DNA of 59,330 bases, taken from the NCBI GenBank assembly GCA_910589035.1, contig CAJUSI010000033.1:1-59330 (forward strand), in the 5' to 3' direction. Below the pieces are notes generated by a model. The model searched no databases. It was given only the letters and a program-made list of their open reading frames with translations, and was not told the DNA's origin. A program made the position numbers and the translations under genes. Origin of the DNA: an uncultured Acetatifactor sp. (GTDB lineage Bacteria > Bacillota > Clostridia > Lachnospirales > Lachnospiraceae). The first letter of the stretch is position 1, and the number at the start of each line of letters is the position of its first letter. Positions 9,120 to 18,106 of this stretch are shown here, piece after piece.

Positions 9120-9908
9120 TCAGGACTCCACCACGTTCACGCCGATGCGCCGGAACCGCTCATACCGCCGGCCCAGCAGATCAGGATCTGCGGACAGCTC
9201 CTTCAGCTCCTCACTCAATAACCTTCTGATACGCTCATAGAATTCCTTTTTTCCCATATCGCTTTCCGACAGAATCCGCTCTATAACGCCCAGGCTCCTG
9301 GCGTCCTCCGCCGTCAGCTTCAGGCTGGCCGCAGCCGCCTCGGCCCTGGCGGAATCCTTCCACAGGATGCTGGCGCAGCCCTCCGGAGAAATCACGGAAT
9401 ACACCGAATTCTGCAGCATCCATACCCGGTCCGCAACTGCCAGGGCCAGGGCGCCTCCGCTGCCTCCCTCCCCGATCAGAATAGAGATCACGGGAACGCA
9501 GAGGGTGGTCATTTCCATGAGATTCTCCGCGATGGCCTGGCCCTGCCCCCGCTCTTCCGCCCCCACGCCGCAGTAGGCTCCCGAGGTGTCCACAAAGCAG
9601 ACAACAGGGCGGCCGAATTTCTCCGCCTGCTTCATCAGCCGCAGCGCCTTACGGTAGCCCTCCGGATGGGGAGCGCCGAAATTACGGCCGGCCCTCTCCC
9701 TGGCAGTATGCCCCTTCTCAATGGCAATCACGGTCACCGGACAGTTCCCCAGCCTTGCGATTCCTCCCACAATGGCCCTGTCATCCCCAAAGCGCCTGTC
9801 GCCGTGCAATTCTATGAAGCCCTTAAAAATATGTCTGATATAATCAAGCCCCGTGGGCCTTCCATTGTCACGGGCCAGCCTGACCCTTTCATATGCTCCC
9901 TGACTCAA
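9120..9908 (-). CDS. accA: Acetyl-CoA carboxylase carboxyltransferase subunit alpha
   Basis: A 262-residue protein pairing with AccD to transfer the carboxyl group from carboxybiotin to acetyl-CoA. Recognisable segments include RPTGLDYIRHIFKGFIELHG near the start, FVDTSGAYCGVGAEERGQG, and GGSGGALALAVADRVWML. It is shorter than the ~320-residue E. coli protein at the N-terminus, as is common in Clostridia. It is the last acc/fab gene of the leftward operon and starts four bases after the accD stop. Confidence 0.95.
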   Translation of the reverse strand: MSQGAYERVRLARDNGRPTGLDYIRHIFKGFIELHGDRRFGDDRAIVGGIARLGNCPVTVIAIEKGHTARERAGRNFGAPHPEGYRKALRLMKQAEKFGRPVVCFVDTSGAYCGVGAEERGQGQAIAENLMEMTTLCVPVISILIGEGGSGGALALAVADRVWMLQNSVYSVISPEGCASILWKDSARAEAAAASLKLTAEDARSLGVIERILSESDMGKKEFYERIRRLLSEELKELSADPDLLGRRYERFRRIGVNVVES

Positions 9909-9912
9909 ACTC

Positions 9913-10764
9913 TCAACCTCCGTTATGCAGCTTCAGAAGATCCCCCAAGAGCTTTTTCTGGCTCCGGCGGGGAACAATTCCGTCTATAAATCCATGCTCC
10001 AGGACGAATTCCGCCTTTTGGAATTCCCTGGGAAGGGTCTTCCTTGTGGTCTGTTCGATTACTCTGGCTCCGGCAAATCCCACCGTGGCCCCCGGCTCCG
10101 CCAGGATAATATCCGCCTCCATGGCAAAGCTTGCGGTCACGCCGCCTGTAGTGGGGTCGGTGAGTACTGCGATGTATAAAAGCCCCGCATCGCCGTGGCG
10201 CTTCACAGCCGCGCTGGTCTTTGCCATCTGCATCAGCGACAGCAGCCCCTCCTGCATCCTTGCACCTCCGGATACCGTAAAGCCGATCACGGGAAGCCGG
10301 TGCTTTGCCGCATACTCGAACAGGGAAGTAATCTTCTCTCCCACGGCGCTGCCCATACTGCCCATCATAAAATAGGGCTCCATCACAAAAAGTGCGCAGG
10401 GCTGTCTCTCTATCCGGGCAGTGCCGCAGATCACCGCCTCCTTCTCCCCGCTTGCCGAGCGGGTACTTTCCACCTTGTCCTTATACCCGGGAAAATGCAG
10501 GGGATTCCCGGATTTCATATCAGGGTACAGTTCGTGGAAGCTGTCCCTGTCGGTTTCCATGGCGATACGCTGCCTGGCCTTCATACGGAAATGATACCCG
10601 CAGGCGCAGACCAGATTGTCCGCCCACAGACGGCTTATGGGAACCGCTCTGTGACAGTTGGGACAGGTTTTCTCCGGCTCCCCCTCGTCCCGCTGCAGGG
10701 GAGCTGCGCTGCGCCCCCCTTCTTCCAGTTGATTCTTCGGTTTTAAGAAATTGATCAATGCCAT
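9913..10764 (-). CDS. accD: Acetyl-CoA carboxylase carboxyltransferase subunit beta
   Basis: A 283-residue carboxyltransferase beta subunit. The N-terminal zinc ribbon is CPNC followed by VCACGYHFRM, so the second cysteine pair is C-x-C instead of the usual C-x2-C: one residue is missing in the knuckle. The crotonase core (FTVSGGARMQEGLLSLMQMAKTS as the typical SGGARMQEG region) is intact, as is the C-terminal GFAGARVIEQTTR. It lies between accC and accA in the leftward operon. The zinc-ribbon difference is read directly from the DNA codons TGC GCC TGC. Confidence 0.95.
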   Translation of the reverse strand: MALINFLKPKNQLEEGGRSAAPLQRDEGEPEKTCPNCHRAVPISRLWADNLVCACGYHFRMKARQRIAMETDRDSFHELYPDMKSGNPLHFPGYKDKVESTRSASGEKEAVICGTARIERQPCALFVMEPYFMMGSMGSAVGEKITSLFEYAAKHRLPVIGFTVSGGARMQEGLLSLMQMAKTSAAVKRHGDAGLLYIAVLTDPTTGGVTASFAMEADIILAEPGATVGFAGARVIEQTTRKTLPREFQKAEFVLEHGFIDGIVPRRSQKKLLGDLLKLHNGG

Positions 10765-10807
10765 ATCTTCACCCGCTGCCCGCTTTCACGGACATCTGTT
10801 CCACCTT

Positions 10808-12115
10808 TCATCTGTTACCCATAAATGTCAAATCGTAATTTCCCGATGTAAATCTCTCATCCTGTACGATATTCAGCTGTTCCTCAATATTGGTGGAGAT
10901 ACCCTCCACCACCAGCTCGCAGAGCGAGGCCCGGATCTTGCGCAGCGCCTCCTCCCTGGTCCTGGCGTAGACCGCCAGCTTTCCCAGAAGGGAATCATAA
11001 TAGGGGGATACCGTGGTTCCCTCGATCAGGCAGGTGTCAAACCGCACGGAGGGGCCGCCCGGCACATGCAGCATCCGCAGGGTCCCGCAGCTTGTGGCGT
11101 TGATGCGGCATTCGATGGCCGCTCCCTTCATCCGGATATCCTCCTGGGTGAAATTTAAGGGAATCCCCGCCGCCGTGCGGATCTGCCATTTCACCAGGTC
11201 AAAGCCCGTCAGCATTTCGGTGATGCAATGCTCCACCTGCAGCCGCACATTCATCTCCATAAACCAGAAATTTCCCTCCCCGTCCAACAGGAATTCCAGC
11301 GTCCCCACTCCTACATACCCGATTTTCTTCACCGCCTCCAGGGTAAGCTCTATCATCCTCCGCCTGCTGTCCTCGTCCACCGCCGGAGAGGGAGTCTCCT
11401 CGATCAGCTTCTGGTTGCGCCGTTGGAGGGAGTAGTCTCTGTCTCCCAGGCATACCACATTCCCGAACTCGTCGGCAAGGATCTGGAGCTCCACATGGCG
11501 GGCCGGGAAAATATATTTTTCCAGATAGACCGAGCCGTCTCCGAAGGCGGCCAGGGCCTCTGCGGACGCCTGATAGTAGGCCTCCTCCAGCTCCTCTTCC
11601 TCCCGGATCAGGCGGATTCCCCGGCCTCCGCCCCCTGCGCATGCCTTGAGCATAAGAGGATAGCCGATCCTTCGGGCCGCCTGTACCGCCTCCTCCGCGG
11701 AGGCCACCGCCTTTGTACCGGGAATGACCTTCAGTCCTGTTTCCCGGATCAGCTCCTTCAGCAGGGCCTTGTCCCCCAGCCTTTCCATATTCTCCGGCGA
11801 AGGGCCGATGAACACCAGCCCGTTTTTTCTGCACAGCCTGGAAAAATGAGGGTTTTCCGACAGAAAGCCATATCCCGGATGAATGGCCTGGGCGCCGGCC
11901 AGAATGGCTGCGCTGATAATCTGTGCTTCGTTTAAATAGCTTTCCGCGGCCTCCGGTCCGCCGATGCAGTAGCTCTGGTCTGCCAGCGCCACATGAAAGG
12001 CTTCCCTGTCCGCCTCGGAATACACCGCCACCGTGGCAACGCCCATTTCCTTACAGGCCCGGATAATCCGGACGGCGATCTCCCCCCGGTTTGCAATAAG
12101 GATTTTAGAAAACAT
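10808..12115 (-). CDS. accC: Biotin carboxylase subunit of acetyl-CoA carboxylase
   Basis: A 435-residue ATP-grasp enzyme that carboxylates the biotin on AccB. It begins KILIANRGEIAVRIIRACKEMG, has the glycine-rich ATP lid GGGGRGIRLI, and carries the EMNVRLQVEHCITEM catalytic segment, where most homologues read EMNxRxQVEH. Length is close to the usual ~450 residues. It starts three bases after the fabZ stop and precedes accD by about 40 bases, consistent with one transcript. Confidence 0.95.
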   Translation of the reverse strand: MFSKILIANRGEIAVRIIRACKEMGVATVAVYSEADREAFHVALADQSYCIGGPEAAESYLNEAQIISAAILAGAQAIHPGYGFLSENPHFSRLCRKNGLVFIGPSPENMERLGDKALLKELIRETGLKVIPGTKAVASAEEAVQAARRIGYPLMLKACAGGGGRGIRLIREEEELEEAYYQASAEALAAFGDGSVYLEKYIFPARHVELQILADEFGNVVCLGDRDYSLQRRNQKLIEETPSPAVDEDSRRRMIELTLEAVKKIGYVGVGTLEFLLDGEGNFWFMEMNVRLQVEHCITEMLTGFDLVKWQIRTAAGIPLNFTQEDIRMKGAAIECRINATSCGTLRMLHVPGGPSVRFDTCLIEGTTVSPYYDSLLGKLAVYARTREEALRKIRASLCELVVEGISTNIEEQLNIVQDERFTSGNYDLTFMGNR

Positions 12116-12118
12116 ACT

Positions 12119-12535
12119 CTATTCCCCCGTAACCGCAAAAGAAAATTCGGCGGATGCACACAGCCTTCCCTCCACCGTGACCGTGCCCTCCGCAAAGTAA
12201 AAAGGATGCTTTGCCCTTTTGATACGGCATCTGGTCTCTATGGTATCTCCCGGCTTCACCGGAGAGCGGAATTTCACATTATTCAGCCCCGTATATACGG
12301 GAAGCTGTCCCCTGTCAAGCGACTCCTTCAGCAGTACGCATGCGGACTGTGCCAGAATCTCGCAGAGGATCACCCCCGGAACGATTGGATTGTCCGGGAA
12401 ATGCCCTTTTAAGAAGAACTCATCCCCACGGACGGTATAATGTCCCACGGCCGTGCCCTCCCTGTTTTCCGCCTCATCCAGCAGCAGCATGGCGCCTCTG
12501 TGGGGAAGTATTTCCATGATCTCGTCCCTGTTCAT
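12119..12535 (-). CDS. fabZ: 3-hydroxyacyl-ACP dehydratase FabZ
   Basis: A 138-residue hotdog-fold dehydratase of the elongation cycle. The catalytic region HFPDNPIVPGVILCEILAQ contains the FabZ histidine and glutamate. The start overlaps the accB stop by four bases (ATGA), so these two are translationally coupled. The early segment EILPHRGAMLLLDEAENREG is typical. No fabA/fabB-type unsaturated-acid branch is seen in the window. Confidence 0.96.
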   Translation of the reverse strand: MNRDEIMEILPHRGAMLLLDEAENREGTAVGHYTVRGDEFFLKGHFPDNPIVPGVILCEILAQSACVLLKESLDRGQLPVYTGLNNVKFRSPVKPGDTIETRCRIKRAKHPFYFAEGTVTVEGRLCASAEFSFAVTGE

Positions 12536-12969
12536 GCGCTTCTCCCTTCTGTTCTGCGAATCCGGAACAACTCCGTGCCGAATTCCACCACCTGCCCCGG
12601 CGTGACACAGATTTCGGAGAGGATCCCCTCCTCCTCGGCGGTGATCTCGTTCATCAGCTTCATTGCCTCCACGATGCAGAGAGTCTGTCCTTTCTTCACA
12701 TGATCGCCCACAGCCACATAGGGAGCTGCATTCTCGGCGGGCGCGGCGTAAAACACCCCCACAATGGAGGATTTCACGCTGATATAGCCGCTGTCTGTCC
12801 CGGACGGTACGGGGAGCGCCCCCTGTACGCTGACAGGGATGGTTTCCGCCGCTGCCCCGGGCACATTCCTCTCCAGCCGCACACTCCTTTTGTCTTCGGT
12901 AATTTCCAGGCCTGTCAGCCCCAGTTCCTGCATCAGGCCCGCATATTTACGAATATCTGTTTCGTTCAT
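12532..12969 (-). CDS. accB: Biotin carboxyl carrier protein of acetyl-CoA carboxylase
   Basis: A 145-residue carrier protein. Its C-terminal biotinyl domain holds EAMKLMNEI with the biotinylated lysine at K104. The N-terminal ~35 residues form the typical helical region, followed by a Pro/Ala/Ser-rich linker. It delivers carboxybiotin between AccC and the AccA/AccD carboxyltransferase. It overlaps fabZ by four bases; the 128-base gap to fabF upstream contains a short imperfect direct repeat (TTCCARTCCCGTCTCTT at about 12,979 and 13,057). Confidence 0.95.
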   Translation of the reverse strand: MNETDIRKYAGLMQELGLTGLEITEDKRSVRLERNVPGAAAETIPVSVQGALPVPSGTDSGYISVKSSIVGVFYAAPAENAAPYVAVGDHVKKGQTLCIVEAMKLMNEITAEEEGILSEICVTPGQVVEFGTELFRIRRTEGRSA

Positions 12970-13097
12970 CCCTACCTCGATTCCAGTCCCGTCTCTTCCA
13001 TGCCCCTGTAGGGGAGCATTCTCCCGGGCATGATGGTTTCGAGACTATTTTTATTCCAATCCCGTCTCTTTCCTTCCGTCCTTCTGCCTCCACACCT

Positions 13098-14336
13098 CTA
13101 CGCCCTTCGGAAGGCCAGGCAGGCGTTATGCCCGCCGAAGCCCAGGGAATTGGACAGGGCCAGGTCAATCTCCGCCCTCACCGCCCGGTTGGGCACGCAG
13201 TTGAGATCGCAGGCCTCATCCTGCTCCCGCAGATTGATGGTGGGGGGAAGGATTCTCTCCTTCAGAGCAAGCAGGCATGCAAGCGCTTCTATTGCACCCG
13301 CCGCCCCCAGCATATGCCCGGTCATGGACTTGGTTGAACTGACATACGCCCTTTTTGCAGCCTCGCCGCCCAGCGCCTTTTTAATGGCCATGGTTTCCAC
13401 AGCATCGTTCATGGGGGTGCCCGTGCCATGTGCATTGATATATACTCTGTCCTTCTCTGTATATCCCGCCTCCCTCATGGCGTCCTGCATGGCCTGTGCT
13501 CCGCCCCTGCCCTCCGGATGGGGCGCGGTGATATGCCAGGCGTCGCAGGTGGATCCGTAGCCGCAGATCTCGCCGTATATCCTTGCCTTCCGGGCCCTGG
13601 CATGCTCATACTCCTCCAGCACCAGCGCAACGGCGCCCTCTCCGATCACAAAGCCGCTGCGCCTCCTGTCAAAGGGAAGGGAGGCCTCGTCCGGATCCTG
13701 TGCAGGGGACAGGGCCTGCATATTGACAAAGCCCGCTACAGCCGACGGGCTGACGGCAGCCTCCGCGCCTCCCGTAATCACCGCGTCCGCATAGCCATGC
13801 CGTATCAGGCGCATTGCCTCTCCGATGGCGTTGGAGCCGGAAGCGCAGGCCGTGATCGCGGGCATGGCAGGGCCTCTGCAGTCATGACGGATGGCGATCA
13901 TTCCCGCCGCCATATTCCCGATCATCATGGGTACAAAAAGGGGAGAGACCCGTCTCGGCCCCCTCTCCATCAGCTTCGTATGCTCCTTCTCAAAGGTGCC
14001 GATTCCGCCGATTCCCGTGCCGAAGTATACCGCAAAGCGCTCCGGTTCCACGGTCTTCTCCACGCCGCTCTCCTTCACGGCCTGGCTGGCCGCCGCCACG
14101 GCAAACTGGGCATAGCGGTCCGTGCGCAGAATATCATTTACCTCCAGATACTCCCCGGGATCGAACCCTTTCACCTCGGCCCCCAGCTTTGCCTTATATC
14201 CGGAGGTGTCAAAAAGGGTAATGGGCGCAATCCCGTTTCTGCCGGATTTCAGCCCCTCCCAGGTATCCTTCACATTATTTCCAACAGGGGTGACCGCGCC
14301 CAGACCGGTGACCACCACTCTTCTATTTTCACACAT
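13098..14336 (-). CDS. fabF: 3-oxoacyl-ACP synthase II (KAS II)
   Basis: A 412-residue condensing enzyme with the Cys-His-His triad: C164 in ITACASGSNA, the histidine in NAHGTGTPMND, and the histidine in STKSMTGHMLGAAGA. It elongates acyl-ACP with malonyl-ACP. It opens with RRVVVTGLGAVTPVGN. The gene sits in the leftward operon between fabG and accB. An approximately 310-base gap with a perfect palindrome precedes it. Confidence 0.96.
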   Translation of the reverse strand: MCENRRVVVTGLGAVTPVGNNVKDTWEGLKSGRNGIAPITLFDTSGYKAKLGAEVKGFDPGEYLEVNDILRTDRYAQFAVAAASQAVKESGVEKTVEPERFAVYFGTGIGGIGTFEKEHTKLMERGPRRVSPLFVPMMIGNMAAGMIAIRHDCRGPAMPAITACASGSNAIGEAMRLIRHGYADAVITGGAEAAVSPSAVAGFVNMQALSPAQDPDEASLPFDRRRSGFVIGEGAVALVLEEYEHARARKARIYGEICGYGSTCDAWHITAPHPEGRGGAQAMQDAMREAGYTEKDRVYINAHGTGTPMNDAVETMAIKKALGGEAAKRAYVSSTKSMTGHMLGAAGAIEALACLLALKERILPPTINLREQDEACDLNCVPNRAVRAEIDLALSNSLGFGGHNACLAFRRA

Positions 14337-14647
14337 ATTCCTTCCTCTTTTCTCCCTGTCCCTGTGTCAATATCCCCACTGCAGGCAGTGATCTTGTTAA
14401 CCCTCGCCCGTTCGCGCCAATCAGGCGCCTAACACCTAAATCCTGCACATTCCGGCAAGATTTCCATTCCAACTAATTGCGAAGCAATCCGGGATCAATG
14501 AGCTATTGGGTTCCGCGGGAATCAGCCCATTTTCCTGGTTCTACGCGTAGAACCAGGAAGCAGGCCGTACCCCCTCCGCGAACAGCGGTCTTAGTGACCC
14601 TCGCGGCATTTGCAAAGCCAATCCGGCTTAACGTATCCGGCGGCGTT
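14337..14647. other. fabG-fabF intergenic region with a perfect 28-base palindrome
   Basis: No gene is seen. At 14532-14559 there is a perfect palindrome whose half is TTCCTGGTTCTACG, centred on CGCG; it could fold as a hairpin or bind a dimeric protein. Smaller inverted repeats occur nearby: GCGCC-aatca-GGCGC around 14,433 and ATTGC-gaa-GCAAT near 14,476. No T-run follows the palindrome in the minus direction, so it does not look like an intrinsic terminator. Confidence 0.6.
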
Positions 14648-15376
14648 CTACATGCCGATTCCGCCGTCCACCCGCAGTACCTCACCCGTCACGTACCCGG
14701 CGGTTGCAAGGTAGGCCACCGCATCCGCCACATCGGACGCTTCCCCCATCCTTCCCAGAGGGATGCTGCCCACAAGGGGATTCTCCTCCTGCCCCTTTGT
14801 CATGTCAGTGGCGATGAAGCCCGGCGCCACCGCATTGCAGCGGATTCCTCTGGAAGCAAATTCTCTGGCCACGGACTTGGTCAGGCCGATGAGTCCCGCC
14901 TTGGCCGCGGCATAATTGCATTGTCCGGCGTTGCCCATCAGTCCCGTCACTGAGGAAATATTGATGATGCAGCCCTCCCGGTTTCGCAGGAACATTCCGG
15001 ACATATGCCGTATCATGTTGAAGGCTCCCTTCAGGTTCACCTCCATCACCCTGTCAAAATCCTCCTCCTTCATGGTAAGGACAAGGCCGTCCCTGGTGAT
15101 TCCCGCATTGTTCACAAGGATATGAACCGTTCCGAAATCCGCCTTAATGAGAGCTGCCAGCTTTTTCACCGCCTCAAAATCCGCTACGTCGCACTGGTAG
15201 GCCTTCGCGGACACTCCGTATTTCTCCCGGCATCCGGCGCAGACCTGTTCGGCGGCCTCCGGTCCGCTGCGGCAGACCACGGCCAGATCCGCTCCCATGG
15301 AAGCCAGCCTGTATGCGATTGCCGCCCCAAGTCCCCGGGAGCCTCCCGTGACCACGGCTGTTTTTCCTTTTAACAT
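14648..15376 (-). CDS. fabG: 3-oxoacyl-ACP reductase FabG
   Basis: A 242-residue short-chain dehydrogenase. It has the NADPH-binding TGGSRGLGAA, the NNAG motif, the catalytic serine in NISSVTG and YAAAK with Y155/K159. The C-terminus is typical of FabG (LRVDGGIGM). It reduces 3-oxoacyl-ACP after FabF condensation. The 271-base gap to fabD upstream contains a hairpin-forming AAATGAGC-cttcc-GCTCATTT at about 15,546-15,566. Confidence 0.95.
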   Translation of the reverse strand: MLKGKTAVVTGGSRGLGAAIAYRLASMGADLAVVCRSGPEAAEQVCAGCREKYGVSAKAYQCDVADFEAVKKLAALIKADFGTVHILVNNAGITRDGLVLTMKEEDFDRVMEVNLKGAFNMIRHMSGMFLRNREGCIINISSVTGLMGNAGQCNYAAAKAGLIGLTKSVAREFASRGIRCNAVAPGFIATDMTKGQEENPLVGSIPLGRMGEASDVADAVAYLATAGYVTGEVLRVDGGIGM

Positions 15377-15647
15377 ATGAATTCCTCCCGGTAATTTATT
15401 TTATCCGCCCGTCTCTCCTGCCCGCCCGGACATCCGTTTATCCTTTCGGACATGGTTGCTCTGAAAGTCCTGAATCCACCCACTCTCATTCACGAAGCGG
15501 CCTTCAATCCTTTTCCTTCCTGCAAGACGGAAACCTCCCAGCCAAAATGAGCCTTCCGCTCATTTCGTGACTAAAGTATACAGGCCCCCTGATGCATGGG
15601 AACCTGGTCCGGAAGAGGTCCGGGTTCCCTCAATCCCCATCGGGCAT

Positions 15648-16556
15648 TTACAGATTTGCATCCGGATAGATTCCCTCCAGGTACTCCGTCACCGTAAGAG
15701 CCTTTACATTATTATCGATTTTGCGGATCATATTGGTCAGCGTCCTGCCCGGGCCGATCTCCACAAAGGTATCGATCCCCCCATCCGCCATATTGCGGAT
15801 CAGCCTTTCCCATTGCACCGGACTGCAGATCTGCCGGGAGAGAAGCTCCCGAACATCCTCCCCGTAGGGCATGCCCGTCACATTGGAGTACAGCACAGTC
15901 CTCCCCTCCCGGATATCGACCCTTTCAAGCTCCTCTCTGAAAGCCTCTGCGGCCTCCTCCATAAACGGGGAGTGGAAGCCGCCCTTCACCTTAAGAGGGA
16001 TCGCCCTTCCTCCTGCCTTCTTCACATCAGCACAGAAATCACCCATCTGTGCGGACAGTCCCGATACTGTGATCTGCCCCGGGCAGTTGTAGTTCACCGG
16101 ATAGACGGCGCTGTATCTCCCGCAGAGTTCTTCCACCTCCCGGGCGGTGAGCTTTACCACGGCCGCCATGGAGGTATCCTGCCGGTCCGCCGCCAGCTGC
16201 ATCAGCTCTCCCCTCCTGCACACAAGCCGGAATCCTGTCTCAGGACTGAGGATACCGGATACCGTGGCCGCAACCATCTCTCCCAGGGAAAAGCCTGCCA
16301 CGGCCAAGGGCCTGGCTCCCTGCTGGAGCAAGACAAGGGCCGCCGACAGCTCCATGGCAAAAAGGCAGGGCTGCGTATTTACCGTCTCCCGCAGTTCCTC
16401 CTCCGTTCCCCCAAAGCACTGAAGGGATGTGCCGGGGCGAAGGCTGTCGCACATTTCATAGACGGATGCCGCCGCTGGATACTTCTGTACAAGTTCCTTT
16501 CCCATCCCGGGATATTGATCTCCCTGTCCCGAAAATACAAATGCTATTCCACCCAT
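15648..16556 (-). CDS. fabD: Malonyl-CoA:ACP transacylase FabD
   Basis: A 302-residue acyltransferase that loads malonate onto ACP. It has FVFSGQGDQYPGMGKEL at the N-terminus, nucleophile S90 in GFSLGEM, and catalytic H195 in GGFHSPFM. The start lies inside the end of fabK (13-base overlap), which suggests coupled translation. Confidence 0.95.
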   Translation of the reverse strand: MGGIAFVFSGQGDQYPGMGKELVQKYPAAASVYEMCDSLRPGTSLQCFGGTEEELRETVNTQPCLFAMELSAALVLLQQGARPLAVAGFSLGEMVAATVSGILSPETGFRLVCRRGELMQLAADRQDTSMAAVVKLTAREVEELCGRYSAVYPVNYNCPGQITVSGLSAQMGDFCADVKKAGGRAIPLKVKGGFHSPFMEEAAEAFREELERVDIREGRTVLYSNVTGMPYGEDVRELLSRQICSPVQWERLIRNMADGGIDTFVEIGPGRTLTNMIRKIDNNVKALTVTEYLEGIYPDANL

Positions 16557-17488
16557 GATCCTGCCCTCTTCAGAATTTCTTCCGCCTCTTCCATTACACT
16601 GCGCACAATCTCTGCGGCCGGCTCTTCCTCCTTCACCAAAGCCGCTATCTGGCCGGAGAGGAAGCAGCCTTTTTCCATATCCCCCTCCTGAACCGCAAGG
16701 CGCAGCGCACCCGTTCCCAGAGCCTCCAGCTCCTCATCCGACATGCCGCCGTACTCCGCCTTCAGGTATTCCCTGGCAAACCGGGTCCGCAGGCTGCGCA
16801 CGGGATGCCCCAGGCGCTTCCCGGTCACCATGGTGCACAGATCGGTGGCCTTTAAAATTTTCTCCTTATAGGCCGGATGGATGGTGCATTCCTGCGCGCT
16901 TAAAAATCGGGTGCCCATCTGTACGCCGCAGGCTCCCAGCATAAAAGCGGCCGCCGCGCCCCTGCCGTCCCCGATGCCTCCCGCAGCGATCACGGGCAGG
17001 GCGGTTGCGTCACAGATCTGGGGAACCAGCACCATGGTGGTGAGCTCTCCCACATGTCCGCCGCTCTCTCCTCCCTCGGCGATCAGGGCGCTGGCCCCCA
17101 GCCTGGTCATGAGCTTTGCCATGGCCACGGAGGCCACCACGGGAATGACCCGGATGCCGGCAGCCTTCCACTCCTCCATATATTTGGAAGGATTCCCCGC
17201 GCCGGTGGTCACAACCTCCACCCCTTCCTCTGCCGCAGTATGCGCTACCTGGTCCGCAAAGGGGCTCATGAGCATCACATTGACGCCGATGGGCTTATCT
17301 GTCAGGGACCTGGCCTTTCTGATCTCTTCCCGGACATAATCAGCGGGAGCGTTCCCTGCCCCGATAATGCCTAAGCCCCCGCCCCCGGACACCGCCGCCG
17401 CCAGCCTGCCGTCGGCAATCCACGCCATGCCCCCCTGGAAAACCGGATACCGGATGCCCAGAATCTCACAAATTTTCGAATGAATCAT
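16544..17488 (-). CDS. fabK: Enoyl-ACP reductase II (FMN-dependent FabK)
   Basis: A 314-residue nitronate-monooxygenase-fold flavoprotein with the FabK signature PVFQGGMAWIADGRLAAAVS and the FMN-binding AAGGIGDGRGAAAAFMLGA. It catalyses the last step of each elongation round; this type replaces FabI in many Clostridia and streptococci and is triclosan-resistant. It follows acpP by 34 bases and overlaps fabD. Confidence 0.93.
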   Translation of the reverse strand: MIHSKICEILGIRYPVFQGGMAWIADGRLAAAVSGGGGLGIIGAGNAPADYVREEIRKARSLTDKPIGVNVMLMSPFADQVAHTAAEEGVEVVTTGAGNPSKYMEEWKAAGIRVIPVVASVAMAKLMTRLGASALIAEGGESGGHVGELTTMVLVPQICDATALPVIAAGGIGDGRGAAAAFMLGACGVQMGTRFLSAQECTIHPAYKEKILKATDLCTMVTGKRLGHPVRSLRTRFAREYLKAEYGGMSDEELEALGTGALRLAVQEGDMEKGCFLSGQIAALVKEEEPAAEIVRSVMEEAEEILKRAGSWVE

Positions 17489-17522
17489 CTCTCCGCTCCT
17501 TGCGTCTCACCGCATCTGATAA

Positions 17523-17747
17523 CTAATCCTGCTTTAGGTTTTCCAGGAATTTATTCAGATCATCCACGGTTTCAATCTTCTGGTCCAGATCGATCTCAAT
17601 GCCGATCTCGTCTTCCAGGCTCATCAGCAGCTCCACAGTGTCAAGGGAATCGATTCCCAGCTCGGAAAAGGTGCTCTGCGGCTTCACCGCGGATACGTCA
17701 CATCCCGTACGCTCCGAAATCACTTTTGCAATCACATCCAAATACAT
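17523..17747 (-). CDS. acpP: Acyl carrier protein
   Basis: A 74-residue acidic helical protein with the phosphopantetheine attachment serine S34 in GIDSLDTVEL. It carries the growing acyl chain. It is the first gene of the leftward fatty-acid operon. The ribosome site is GGAGG, eight bases before ATG. The gene usually found next to it, fabH, is absent. Confidence 0.95.
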   Translation of the reverse strand: MYLDVIAKVISERTGCDVSAVKPQSTFSELGIDSLDTVELLMSLEDEIGIEIDLDQKIETVDDLNKFLENLKQD

Positions 17748-17864
17748 AGCATTATGCCTCCAATCTGTTATTACGGCAGCTTTCCTCTTCTACAGCAGGC
17801 CTCCATGCATCCGGCCGCTCCGTCCCGCACAAAAGCAAAGACTTCCGGCTGCCTTTCGGATTCC

Positions 17865-17907
17865 ATTATACCGGAACCCTGTTCCTCCAAAATTCCGCCA
17901 GGGTTCC
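17865..17907 (-). promoter_or_regulatory. Candidate fab operon promoter with overlapping inverted repeat
   Basis: On the minus strand a perfect TATAAT (17865-17870) lies about 118 bases before acpP, with a weak TTTTGG 16 bases further upstream. The -35/spacer region is bracketed by GGAACCCT and AGGGTTCC (17873-17880 and 17900-17907), a perfect 8-base inverted repeat with a 19-base centre. Its position suits a repressor operator. It does not resemble the FapR consensus I know. Confidence 0.5.
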
Positions 17908-17918
17908 TTCTCCGTTCC

Positions 17919-17969
17919 AAAATTATAAAAAAAATATAAACAGCGCTCCCGCTGGAGCAGGAACGCTGT
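17919..17969 (-). terminator. Intrinsic terminator after the glucosidase operon
   Basis: On the minus strand ACAGCG...CGCTGT encloses an inner CTCC/GGAG pairing and is followed by a T-rich run (TTTATATTTTTTTTATAATTTT). It lies about 140 bases after the GH31 stop and separates that unit from the fab promoter. Confidence 0.7.
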
Positions 17970-18106
17970 CTGCCTATCAATCAATTTTATTTTGAAACAT
18001 TCGTTTGTCGGAAAATTCTCCTACAGAAAACATTTCCATCTGCGCGGATTCCGCACCGGAGCCAAGCGGTTCCTAAGACAGAAAAGGGGGCGAAGCAGGC
18101 TGAAAT

